Shown piece by piece: positions 6,099 to 15,236 of a DNA stretch of 64,000 nucleotides. Position numbers and translations under genes: made by a program. Numbering within the stretch: position 1 is the stretch's first letter; each line of letters opens with the position of its first letter. The notes beneath the pieces were generated by a model. That model had not been told where the DNA came from, made no database searches, and saw only the letters and a program-made list of their open reading frames with translations. Origin of the DNA: JTS-RE37 sp041743975 (GTDB lineage Bacteria > Bacteroidota > Bacteroidia > Flavobacteriales > Flavobacteriaceae); assembly GCA_041743975.1 (NCBI GenBank), contig JBGTLT010000066.1:40571-104570 (forward strand), read 5' to 3'.

Positions 6099-8966
6099 AT
6101 GATCAAATACGAAGAAAATATAGAGGTTAAAGGGGCCCGCGTCCATAATCTAAAGAATATCGATGTTACCATTCCCAGGGAAAAGCTGGTGGTGATTACC
6201 GGACTTTCGGGGAGTGGAAAATCTTCCCTGGCTTTCGACACCATATACGCCGAAGGGCAACGCCGCTATATTGAAACATTTTCAGCCTATGCCCGCCAGT
6301 TCCTGGGCGGATTGGAACGCCCTGATGTAGACAAGATAGACGGTTTGTCCCCGGTAATTGCAATTGAACAGAAGACCACTTCCAAATCCCCGCGGTCTAC
6401 TGTGGGCACTATCACTGAAGTTTATGATTTCCTGCGCTTGCTATTTGCCCGTGCTGCGGATGCCTATAGCTATAATACAGGTGAAAAAATGGTCAGCTAT
6501 TCTGATGAGCAGATACGGGAATTGATCCAGTCTTCGTTTGAAGGAAAAAAAATCAATATCCTTGCCCCGGTCGTCAGGTCGAGGAAAGGGCATTACCGGG
6601 AACTATTTGAACAGATCGCCAAACAGGGTTTTGTCAAGGTCCGGATAGACGGGGAAATAAAGGACATTATTAAGGGGATGAAGGTAGACCGGTATAAAAC
6701 CCATGATATTGAAATTGTTATTGACAGATTGCAGGTCAATGCGGAAGATGATGTGAACCGGAGGCTTACAGAATCCATCAATACAGCGATGTACAGCGGG
6801 GACAATGTACTCATGGTCCTCGAAGAAGGCATGGAAGACCCCAGGTATTTCAGCCGGGATCTGATGTGCCCTACTACCGGAGTCTCCTACCCCAACCCGG
6901 AACCCAATACTTTTTCCTTTAATTCCCCCAAAGGTATGTGCCCGGAGTGCAATGGCCTGGGACATATCTACGAAGTCAACAGAGATAAAATATTCCCGAA
7001 TCCCAAACTATCTATTAAGGCAGGCGGAATAGCGCCCCTGGGCGAGTACAAAAATTCCTGGGCCTTCAGGCAGCTCGAAACGATATCCAGGCGATATGAA
7101 TTCGAACTCACCGATGCCATCAATGCCATTCCGGAAGAGGCCCTGCAAATAATCCTGTATGGCGGAGAAGAAAACTTTGCCGTGGATTCAAAAACCCTGG
7201 GCATCAAAAGGGATTATAAGATTGACTATGAAGGGATCGCTAATTTTATAAAAAGCCAGTTTGAACAGGCAGATTCCACTTCCATCAAGCGATGGGCAAA
7301 AGATTATATGGACAAGATCACCTGTCCGGATTGCCAGGGTACCCGACTCAAAAAAGAGTCGCTGTATTTCAAAATCTATGAAAAGAACATAGCGGAATTG
7401 GCTCAAATGGACCTTGCAGAACTTGCCGGTTTTTTTGAAAACCTTCCCAAGGTCATGGAAGGCAACCAAAAAATAATAGCCGAGGAGGTCATCAAAGAAA
7501 TCAGATCGCGCATCGGTTTTATGCTGGATGTTGGCCTGGATTACCTTTCCCTGCACCGCAGTTCCAAATCCCTTTCCGGAGGGGAGGCACAACGCATCCG
7601 CCTGGCCACCCAAATAGGCTCCCAACTGGTCGGGGTGCTCTATATCCTGGATGAACCCAGTATCGGGCTGCACCAGCGGGATAACAACAGGTTGATCAAT
7701 TCATTGAAATCCCTGAGGGATATAGGGAATTCCGTGATCGTGGTGGAACATGACCGGGAGATGATCGAGAGCGCCGACCATGTTATTGACATTGGCCCAA
7801 AAGCTGGCCGGCATGGGGGCGAGATTATATCAGAAGGTACCCCTCAGGCGCTGATAAATTCGCACACCTTAACTGCAGCCTATATCACAGGCGAACTGGA
7901 AATACCCGTTCCTCCAAGGCGGCGCAAAGGCAATGGGAAAAGCATTGTGCTGGCAGGCTGCACCGGGAATAACCTCAAAAATATCAGTGTGGAATTCCCG
8001 CTGGGGAAAATGGTAGGGGTAACCGGGGTTTCCGGTAGCGGTAAGTCTACGCTGGTCAATGAAACGCTATACCCAATACTGAATGCCTATTATTTCAATG
8101 GGGTGAAAAAACCCATGCCCTATGAAAAGATCACAGGGTTAGAGCACATTGACAAAGTCATTGACATTAACCAGTCCCCTATCGGAAGGACACCCCGTTC
8201 CAATCCCGCGACCTATACCGGCGTTTTTAGCGAGATCAGGTCCCTGTTTGCGAAAACCCCGGAAGCAGCTATCCGTGGCTATAAACCCGGGCGGTTTAGT
8301 TTTAATGTGAAAGGCGGGCGTTGCGAAACCTGTATGGGAGGTGGGCTTCGTGTCATAGAAATGAATTTTTTGCCGGATGTTTATGTGCAATGTGAGACCT
8401 GCAATGGCAAACGCTTCAACAGGGAAACACTGGAAATCCGCTACAAGGGTAAATCGATCGCGGATACGCTGGAAATGACCATAGATGAAGGGGTCGCCTT
8501 TTTTGAAAATATACCTAAGATCCACCGGAAACTGAAAACAATACAGGATGTCGGACTAGGGTATATCTCCCTGGGTCAACAATCCACTACGCTTTCCGGC
8601 GGGGAAGCTCAACGGGTAAAACTGGCCACGGACTTGTCTAAACGCGATACCGGAAATACTTTTTATATATTGGATGAACCAACTACCGGCCTTCATTTCG
8701 AGGATATCAGGGTTTTGATGGAAGTACTGAACAGGCTGGCAGACAAGGGCAACACGGTTGTGGTGATCGAGCACAATATGGATGTCATCAAAATGGTGGA
8801 CCACATCATTGATATCGGTTACGAAGGCGGCCGTGAGGGCGGAATGGTCGTCGCCAGCGGTACTCCCGAGGAAGTTGCACAGGATGACAAAAGTTATACG
8901 GCATTTTTCTTAAAGAAAGAACTAGGTTTGCGTGACCGTGTTGATACTAAGTTGATCAGTTATTGA
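6099..8966 (+). CDS. uvrA: Excinuclease ABC subunit A
   Basis: 955 residues, full length for UvrA. Two ABC ATPase modules are present: Walker A GLSGSGKSS near the N-terminus and GVSGSGKST in the second half, with signature motifs LSGGEAQRIRLA and LSGGEAQRVKLA and Walker B/D-loops ILDEPS and ILDEPT. Zinc-binding cysteine clusters are visible in CPECNGLGH, CPDCQGTR and the CETC...CETC pair. It recognises DNA damage and loads UvrB in nucleotide excision repair. The frame is open to an ATG at 6036, but the start MIKYEENIEVKGARVHNLKNI at 6099 matches family length and has a promoter just upstream. It follows the repressor-controlled DUF4130 gene but has its own -7 element. Confidence 0.97.
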   Translation: MIKYEENIEVKGARVHNLKNIDVTIPREKLVVITGLSGSGKSSLAFDTIYAEGQRRYIETFSAYARQFLGGLERPDVDKIDGLSPVIAIEQKTTSKSPRSTVGTITEVYDFLRLLFARAADAYSYNTGEKMVSYSDEQIRELIQSSFEGKKINILAPVVRSRKGHYRELFEQIAKQGFVKVRIDGEIKDIIKGMKVDRYKTHDIEIVIDRLQVNAEDDVNRRLTESINTAMYSGDNVLMVLEEGMEDPRYFSRDLMCPTTGVSYPNPEPNTFSFNSPKGMCPECNGLGHIYEVNRDKIFPNPKLSIKAGGIAPLGEYKNSWAFRQLETISRRYEFELTDAINAIPEEALQIILYGGEENFAVDSKTLGIKRDYKIDYEGIANFIKSQFEQADSTSIKRWAKDYMDKITCPDCQGTRLKKESLYFKIYEKNIAELAQMDLAELAGFFENLPKVMEGNQKIIAEEVIKEIRSRIGFMLDVGLDYLSLHRSSKSLSGGEAQRIRLATQIGSQLVGVLYILDEPSIGLHQRDNNRLINSLKSLRDIGNSVIVVEHDREMIESADHVIDIGPKAGRHGGEIISEGTPQALINSHTLTAAYITGELEIPVPPRRRKGNGKSIVLAGCTGNNLKNISVEFPLGKMVGVTGVSGSGKSTLVNETLYPILNAYYFNGVKKPMPYEKITGLEHIDKVIDINQSPIGRTPRSNPATYTGVFSEIRSLFAKTPEAAIRGYKPGRFSFNVKGGRCETCMGGGLRVIEMNFLPDVYVQCETCNGKRFNRETLEIRYKGKSIADTLEMTIDEGVAFFENIPKIHRKLKTIQDVGLGYISLGQQSTTLSGGEAQRVKLATDLSKRDTGNTFYILDEPTTGLHFEDIRVLMEVLNRLADKGNTVVVIEHNMDVIKMVDHIIDIGYEGGREGGMVVASGTPEEVAQDDKSYTAFFLKKELGLRDRVDTKLISY

Positions 8967-9083
8967 GTTATAATTGAAGTAATCGGTAATTCCATGCAAA
9001 GCCCGGAAGACCGGCAATTGTGGAAGACACCGGCATATCAATTACGTGCTTTTGAGTGCGACAAAATCACAAGTCATAGTAAA

Positions 9084-9770
9084 ATGAGAAAAGAACAGCA
9101 TCATAAGGGATGGAATGAAATCAAGACCAATGATTCCTGGGCTATCTTTAAAATAATGGGCGAATTTGTCTATGGTTTTGAAAAAATGAGTGCCATTGGA
9201 CCCTGTATTTCCATATTTGGATCGGCCCGTACAAAGGCCGACCAGAAATACTATGAAATGGCCGTCAATATTGCAAAAAAAGTATCAGAGGCAGGATATG
9301 GGATCATAACAGGGGGAGGCCCAGGTATTATGGAAGCTGGCAACAAAGGAGCACACATGGCTGGCGGAACTTCAGTTGGACTCAACATTGACCTCCCTTT
9401 TGAGCAACATGACAATCCATTTATTGATACTGATAAGAGTCTCGATTTTGATTACTTTTTTGTACGCAAAGTAATGTTTGTAAAATACTCCCAGGCTTTT
9501 GTGGTCATGCCGGGTGGCTTTGGCACACTCGATGAACTTTTTGAGGCCCTTACCCTTATCCAAACCAATAAAATTGGTAAATTTCCCATAATCCTTGTAG
9601 GTTCTGAATTTTGGTCGGGCCTTCTGGAATGGATCAAAACCACTATGATCAAGGCCGGTAATGTGAGTCCGACAGATCTGGACCTCATTAAGATCGTAGA
9701 TGAGGAAGATGAAGTGGTCCATCTGATCGATGCCTTTTACAAAGGCCACACGCTGAGTCCAAATTTTTAG
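9084..9770 (+). CDS. LOG family protein (cytokinin riboside 5'-monophosphate phosphoribohydrolase-like, TIGR00730)
   Basis: 228 residues with a Rossmann-type fold. The family signatures are ITGGGPGIMEAGNKGA and P143-G-G-F-G-T-L-D-E151, the PGGxGTxxE motif that forms the nucleotide-monophosphate active site. Proteins of this kind were once misnamed lysine decarboxylases; characterised members hydrolyse N6-substituted AMP or other nucleoside monophosphates to the base and ribose 5-phosphate. The physiological substrate here is unknown. I chose the ATG at 9084 (MRKEQHHKGWNE) over the ATG at 8994 because the extra 30 residues have no family counterpart that I recognise. The gene ends 9 bp before the next ORF, suggesting an operon. 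Confidence 0.88.
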   Translation: MRKEQHHKGWNEIKTNDSWAIFKIMGEFVYGFEKMSAIGPCISIFGSARTKADQKYYEMAVNIAKKVSEAGYGIITGGGPGIMEAGNKGAHMAGGTSVGLNIDLPFEQHDNPFIDTDKSLDFDYFFVRKVMFVKYSQAFVVMPGGFGTLDELFEALTLIQTNKIGKFPIILVGSEFWSGLLEWIKTTMIKAGNVSPTDLDLIKIVDEEDEVVHLIDAFYKGHTLSPNF

Positions 9771-9779
9771 TTCCCCCCT

Positions 9780-12608
9780 ATGTCCCTGCAAAATGCATAT
9801 AAATTATTGGCAATTGGCTTCTTCCTCTGGATGGGGAACAGCCAGGCCCAGCATAGCAATACCCTTACTGCCAACTTAGATAATGAAACCCAGCAGATCA
9901 ACATACAACAGGAATTCATTTACCACAACTACTCCAGGGACACGCTCCATAACCTCTATTTCAACGATTGGGCACATGCCTATTCCGATAAGAATACAGC
10001 ACTTGCCATACGCTTCGCTGAGGAGTTTAAAAAGAGCCTCCACCTTGCCAAAAAGGATGAGCGCGGGTTCACGGAGGTTATCAGTATGGTTGACAGTGAA
10101 TACAGGGGTATATCGTGGCAGCGGACACATGGTAAGGATATTATAAGGGTTATCCTCAATACCCCTTTACCACCTGGAGCGGACGCCAAATTGTTCATGA
10201 CCTATACAGTGCAACTGCCGCCTGACAAATATACGCCCTACGGCTATAACAACCGCGGCGGGTATTACCTGAAGGACTGGTACCTGACGCCTGCTGTATA
10301 TGATAGCACCTGGCACTTGTATTCCAATAAAAACCTGGAAGACCTCTATACCGATATCACCGATACCCAACTCAATTTTGTTTTCCCGGATTCACTTTAT
10401 CTGGGAACCAATTTCAACGAGGTCAATATCACTACATTTCCCGGAAAACAATATGCTTCCCTGAAGGGAACAGGCCGCAAAAGTGCCGATATCATACTCA
10501 ATGCAGATAAGAAATTCGTAAAACATGTTACCCCACATCTGATGGTTGTGACAGATATTGAAGACAACAGATATGATGAAGTACTACAAGGGTTGTCTAT
10601 AAACAGGATAACCCGGTTCATAGATGAGAACCTCGGGGATTTTCCATATGAGCAATTACTGGTAAGTGAAATAGACTTCAACAAAAACCCGCTGTACGGA
10701 ATTAACCAACTGCCATCCTTTATAAGGCCCTATGATGAGCAATTCCAATTTGAGTTGAAATTCCTCAAAACCGCGCTTATAAGTTACCTCCGCGAAAGTA
10801 TATTCCTGGATCCCCGAAAGGAACAATGGGTGAACGATGCCCTGGTGAACTACATGATGTTCAAGTATGTGGACGAGTTTTACAAAGACCAGAAATTATT
10901 GGGCAAATTATCAACCCTGTGGGGCTTCAGGAACTACAAGCTGGCAACAATGGACTTCAATGAGCAATACTCGTTCCTATATATGCTCACCGCCCGTAAA
11001 AACCTTGACCAGGCTTTGTCCACTCCCAATGATTCCCTGATCAAGTTCAACCAAAAAATTGCCAACACCTATAAGGCAGGCCTGGGCCTGGTTTACCTGG
11101 CAGATTACATTGGACAGGAGAAAATAGATGAGAGCTTACGGCAATTCTATGATACCTATAAGCTTAGACCGGTAAAGTCCGAAGACTTCAAGGGCATTTT
11201 GAAAACAAATTCAGACAAGGACATCAACTGGTTTTTTGATGACTATGTCTCATCCTATGAACGGATTGATTTTAAGATTAAAAAAATTATAAAGAGCCCC
11301 GACTCCCTGACCATAACCCTGAAGAACAAAACAGGAACCAATGTGCCCATTTCCTTATTTGGTATGAATGCAGACACCGTGGTATCCAAATATTGGTTTA
11401 CCAACATAGAAAAAGAAAAGACGTTTACCATCCCGAGGCAAAACGAGGAACGCATGGTATTGAACTATGACCAAAAAATCCCCGAATTCAACCAACGCGA
11501 TAACTGGAAAACCCTTAGTGGGTTCTTTTCCAGCAACAAAAAGTTGAAATTCCAGTTTTTTAAAGACGCAGAAGACCCTTATTACAACCAGGTTTTCTAT
11601 ATGCCTGTTTTGGGTTTTAATGTTTACGATGGTCTTTCACCAGGCGTGAGGCTCACCAATAAAACGCTGCTCGAACGGCCATTTGTATTCGATCTTTCAC
11701 CTTCGTATGCCTTTCTGGAAGGCGCTTTTGTAGGATATGGCAGGTTTAGCTACCGAAAATACCATGGCAAGAGTGGCCTGTACGTCACTAATTTTTCGCT
11801 TGGCAGTTCCACCGCACATTTTCAGGTCAATTCCCGGTATTCCACAGTTACCCCCTCCATTACATTTGGATGGCGGCCCAATAACCTGCTCTCCAATGAA
11901 AGGCAATCGCTGATTTTCAGACATGTCAACGTATTCCGGACCATAGACCCTGCCCTGGGTAACCTGGAAACGGATCCGAATTACAGTGTTTTCAATGCCC
12001 GCTTCAGCCGTAACAACAATGGGATCATTGATTATTTCTACTGGTTTGCAGATGTTCAGTATGCCAGTAATTTCTCCAAGTTGGTATTCAACTGGGAATA
12101 CCGGAAATTGTTTGAGAATAACCGGCAATTAAACCTTCGGTTCTTTGCCGGGAAGTTTATCAGCAATGAGACGAATTCAGACTTTTTCAGTTTTGCACTG
12201 GACAGGCCTACCGATTACTTGTTTGATTACAGTTACCTGGGCCGGTCTGAGGAAAGTGGGATCGTCAGCCAGCAGATAGTAATTGCGGAAGGCGGATTTA
12301 AATCAATATTGACAGATCATTTCGCCGATGATTGGATGGCTACCACCAATGCAAGTATCAATATCTGGCGATGGATTGAACTATATGGGGACGCTGGGAT
12401 GACCAAAAGCGAAGGCCGGAATGCCCGTTTTGTTTATGATTCGGGTATCCGTTTGAATCTGGTAACCGACTATTTTGAATTATATTTTCCATTGTATTCC
12501 AGCAATGGATGGGAATTAGGGCAGCCAAATTACGATCAGAAAATCCGGTTTATCGTTACATTAAGCCCCCGTACACTAACAGGTCTTTTTACACGAAAGT
12601 GGTTCTAA
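9780..12608 (+). CDS. M1-peptidase-like exported protein with C-terminal outer-membrane barrel, apparently lacking the catalytic zinc site
   Basis: 942 residues with a Sec signal (about residues 1-23, ending SQAQ). Residues 24-560 or so follow the gluzincin/M1 aminopeptidase layout: an N-terminal beta domain, then a helical segment, then a domain near DYVSSYERIDFKIK resembling the C-terminal part of M1-like proteins. The zinc site is not there: no HExxH occurs, and the helix that normally reads WLNEGF reads W350-V-N-D-A-L355. From about residue 580 the chain becomes aromatic-rich alternating strands and ends in Phe (GLFTRKWF), as outer-membrane beta-barrels do. So it is probably a membrane-anchored pseudopeptidase. 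It follows the LOG gene by 9 bp and probably shares its transcript. Confidence 0.75.
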   Translation: MSLQNAYKLLAIGFFLWMGNSQAQHSNTLTANLDNETQQINIQQEFIYHNYSRDTLHNLYFNDWAHAYSDKNTALAIRFAEEFKKSLHLAKKDERGFTEVISMVDSEYRGISWQRTHGKDIIRVILNTPLPPGADAKLFMTYTVQLPPDKYTPYGYNNRGGYYLKDWYLTPAVYDSTWHLYSNKNLEDLYTDITDTQLNFVFPDSLYLGTNFNEVNITTFPGKQYASLKGTGRKSADIILNADKKFVKHVTPHLMVVTDIEDNRYDEVLQGLSINRITRFIDENLGDFPYEQLLVSEIDFNKNPLYGINQLPSFIRPYDEQFQFELKFLKTALISYLRESIFLDPRKEQWVNDALVNYMMFKYVDEFYKDQKLLGKLSTLWGFRNYKLATMDFNEQYSFLYMLTARKNLDQALSTPNDSLIKFNQKIANTYKAGLGLVYLADYIGQEKIDESLRQFYDTYKLRPVKSEDFKGILKTNSDKDINWFFDDYVSSYERIDFKIKKIIKSPDSLTITLKNKTGTNVPISLFGMNADTVVSKYWFTNIEKEKTFTIPRQNEERMVLNYDQKIPEFNQRDNWKTLSGFFSSNKKLKFQFFKDAEDPYYNQVFYMPVLGFNVYDGLSPGVRLTNKTLLERPFVFDLSPSYAFLEGAFVGYGRFSYRKYHGKSGLYVTNFSLGSSTAHFQVNSRYSTVTPSITFGWRPNNLLSNERQSLIFRHVNVFRTIDPALGNLETDPNYSVFNARFSRNNNGIIDYFYWFADVQYASNFSKLVFNWEYRKLFENNRQLNLRFFAGKFISNETNSDFFSFALDRPTDYLFDYSYLGRSEESGIVSQQIVIAEGGFKSILTDHFADDWMATTNASINIWRWIELYGDAGMTKSEGRNARFVYDSGIRLNLVTDYFELYFPLYSSNGWELGQPNYDQKIRFIVTLSPRTLTGLFTRKWF

Positions 12609-12654
12609 CCATTGCATTATGTGTAATAAATAGCTCTTTTGTCGTGCTTTTTAT

Positions 12655-12747
12655 ATCAATTTGATTTTTTATGGGATTTTTTTTATAAATAATTTATCTA
12701 TTATATCCTCCCATTAATTTCAAAATCAAACTATTTTGATATTTTTG
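12655..12747 (+). promoter_or_regulatory. Promoter region of the E1 gene with two ATCAA/TTGAT palindromes
   Basis: A consensus -7 word TATTTTTG lies at 12740-12747, 21 nt before the ATG. It is abutted by ATCAAA-CTAT-TTTGAT (12725-12740); a related palindrome ATCAA-T-TTGAT sits at 12655-12665. The 160-bp gap is very AT-rich. The two similar palindromes about 70 bp apart look like operator sites, but no regulator is identified. No -33 TTG is at proper spacing. Confidence 0.4.
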
Positions 12748-12768
12748 TAGAAAATACTTCCCTGCCCA

Positions 12769-15180
12769 ATGAAAGTAAAACTACAGTCAAGCGACGATAT
12801 TTCATTCGATGATTTCAGGGCACAAATACTCGGCGATTATGAAATTGCGGTTACCAGCAGAGAGTGCAGCCTCCTGGGCCGGCGGGAGGTACTTACCGGA
12901 AAGGCCAAGTTCGGCATTTTTGGCGATGGGAAGGAACTTCCCCAACTGGCGATGGCCCGATCATTCCAGGATGGTGATTTCCGCAGCGGTTATTACCGGG
13001 ACCAGACCTTTATGATGGCCCTGGGCTTCCTGGATCCCAAAACTATTTTCCACGGGCTCTATGCCACAACCGACATTGAAAAGGAACCCATGAGCGCGGG
13101 CAGGCAAATGGGCGGCCATTTTGGCACCCATAGCTTACATGAAGATGGATCCTGGAAGGACCTTACCGCACAGAAGAACAGCAGCACTGACATCTCCCCC
13201 ACTGCCGCTCAGATGCCCAGGCTTTTGGGTCTGGCGCAGGCATCCAAGATTTATCGCCACGTCCCGGGAATAGATGCCCGGAAATTTTCCAAAAACGGTA
13301 ACGAAGTTGCCTGGGGCACCATCGGCAATGCCAGTACGAGCGAAGGGCATTTCTTTGAAACCTTCAATGCCGCCGGGGTTCTTCAGGTACCAATGATCAT
13401 CAGTGTTTGGGATGATCAATATGGCATTTCCGTGCCGGCTAAATACCAGACCACCAAAGAGGATATTTCCTTAGTCCTTAAGGGTTTCCAAAGGGATGAA
13501 AACCATAAAGGCTACGAAATTTTAAAAGTAAAGGGATGGGATTATACAGCGCTCATACATACCTATGAAAACGCCTCGGACATCGCACGGGAAGAGCATG
13601 TTCCCGTACTGATCCATGTAACCGAACTGACTCAACCCCAGGGACACTCCACTTCGGGTTCCCATGAACGATATAAGACGGAGGAGCGCCTGGAATGGGA
13701 AAAAGAAAATGACTGCAATAAACGCTTCAGGGAATGGATCATTGAAAACAAAATCGCAACTCACGAAGATTTATCGGTTTTGGAAAAATCGGTTAAGAAA
13801 GAGGTCAGGACGGCCAAAAAAGAAGCATGGGAAGAATTTTTGCAGCCCCATAAAATTGCCAAGAAATCCCTGATTGCCATTATGGACACAGCCATTGAAG
13901 GCAGCAACCACCGAACTTTCCTCTCCCGCATCAAAAATGACCTGATCGCCATAGAAGAACCTCTAAAAAAGGACCTTTTATCCAAAGCAAGAAAAGCGAT
14001 GCGCTATTTACTTGGCGAAGAAAACCATGGAAAGGAGGCCCTTCGGGTTTGGATTGCTGATTTTTACAGGGAGCACCAACCAAAGTTCAGTTCCCACCTT
14101 TATAGTGAATTGCCCGGAAGGGCCACTGGTATCGAGGAAGTAAAACCATCCTATGAGCCAGAAGCGCTGCAGGTGGACGGGAGGGTGATCCTCCGGGATA
14201 ATTTTGACCAACTTTTCCAAACCTATCCCGAGTTGCTGATTTTTGGCGAAGACAGCGGAGCGATCGGGGATGTAAACCAGGGGTTGGAAGGCCTTCAGAA
14301 GAAGTATGGAGAGCTGCGGCTATCGGATACCGGTATCCGTGAAACAACTATTATCGGCCAGGGTATTGGCCTGGCCCTGCGTGGGTTACGGCCCATTGCC
14401 GAGATACAATACCTGGACTACATGCTGTACTGTATTCAGACGCTTAGCGATGACCTGGCAACCTTGTTATACAGATCAGTAGGGAAGCAAAAGGCCCCCC
14501 TTATTGTAAGGACCAGGGGGCACCGGCTTGAAGGGATATGGCATTCGGGCTCCCAAATGGGTGCCATGGTTCATTTACTGCGGGGGATGTATATTCTGGT
14601 TCCCCGGAATATGACCAAGGCAGCAGGGTTCTACAACACACTGCTAAAAAGCGATGAGCCGGCACTCGTGATCGAAAGCCTTAATGGGTATCGGTTAAAA
14701 GAACCAAAACCCACCAATTTAGGAAAACTTTGCACCCCCATAGGGGTCGTGGAAATCGTAAAACCCGGTACCGATATCACGGTGGTCTCCTACGGGTCCA
14801 CCCTTCGGATTGTGGAAGAGGTGGCACAGGAATTAACGGAATTCGGTGTGGACGCAGAAGTCATTGATGCCCAGAGCCTTTTGCCTTTCGACCTCGCACA
14901 TGATGTCGTTCAAAGCGTTCGCAAAACTAACAGGTTGCTGGTAATTGATGAGGATGTTCCCGGTGGTTGCGCCGCGTACCTGATGCAACAAATCGTGGAA
15001 AAGCAAGGCGCTTATCAATACCTGGACAGCGCGCCTCAAACACTTTCTGCAAGCGCTCACCGCCCAGCCTATGCTACGGATGGGGATTATTTTTCCAAAC
15101 CCAATGCGGAAGATATATTCGAAAAGATCTACAGCATCATCCATGAAGCGAATCCCCGCGACTTCCCAAGGCTGAATTGA
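12769..15180 (+). CDS. 2-oxoacid dehydrogenase E1, alpha and beta subunits fused
   Basis: 803 residues. The first half (to about residue 330) is an E1 alpha-type thiamine-diphosphate domain: QMGGHFGTHS, then GNASTSEGHFFETFN, and the Mg/TPP loop ending WDDQYGISVPA. After a charged helical linker (about 330-450) comes the E1 beta/transketolase-like pyrimidine-binding half, with ILRDNFDQLF, FGEDSGAIGDVNQG and the C-terminal transketolase domain (VVSYGSTLRIVEEV, IDAQSLLPFD, VIDEDVPGG). Such fusions are typical of Bacteroidota and decarboxylate branched-chain 2-oxoacids or pyruvate for an E2/E3 complex. No E2 or E3 gene is nearby, so it must work with partners encoded elsewhere. It stands alone and converges on the M16 gene. 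Confidence 0.9.
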   Translation: MKVKLQSSDDISFDDFRAQILGDYEIAVTSRECSLLGRREVLTGKAKFGIFGDGKELPQLAMARSFQDGDFRSGYYRDQTFMMALGFLDPKTIFHGLYATTDIEKEPMSAGRQMGGHFGTHSLHEDGSWKDLTAQKNSSTDISPTAAQMPRLLGLAQASKIYRHVPGIDARKFSKNGNEVAWGTIGNASTSEGHFFETFNAAGVLQVPMIISVWDDQYGISVPAKYQTTKEDISLVLKGFQRDENHKGYEILKVKGWDYTALIHTYENASDIAREEHVPVLIHVTELTQPQGHSTSGSHERYKTEERLEWEKENDCNKRFREWIIENKIATHEDLSVLEKSVKKEVRTAKKEAWEEFLQPHKIAKKSLIAIMDTAIEGSNHRTFLSRIKNDLIAIEEPLKKDLLSKARKAMRYLLGEENHGKEALRVWIADFYREHQPKFSSHLYSELPGRATGIEEVKPSYEPEALQVDGRVILRDNFDQLFQTYPELLIFGEDSGAIGDVNQGLEGLQKKYGELRLSDTGIRETTIIGQGIGLALRGLRPIAEIQYLDYMLYCIQTLSDDLATLLYRSVGKQKAPLIVRTRGHRLEGIWHSGSQMGAMVHLLRGMYILVPRNMTKAAGFYNTLLKSDEPALVIESLNGYRLKEPKPTNLGKLCTPIGVVEIVKPGTDITVVSYGSTLRIVEEVAQELTEFGVDAEVIDAQSLLPFDLAHDVVQSVRKTNRLLVIDEDVPGGCAAYLMQQIVEKQGAYQYLDSAPQTLSASAHRPAYATDGDYFSKPNAEDIFEKIYSIIHEANPRDFPRLN

Positions 15181-15236
15181 AATAACAACATTTAAGAAAT
15201 CCCACTTTTTGTGAGGGAGGGACCCGAATTAACAAC

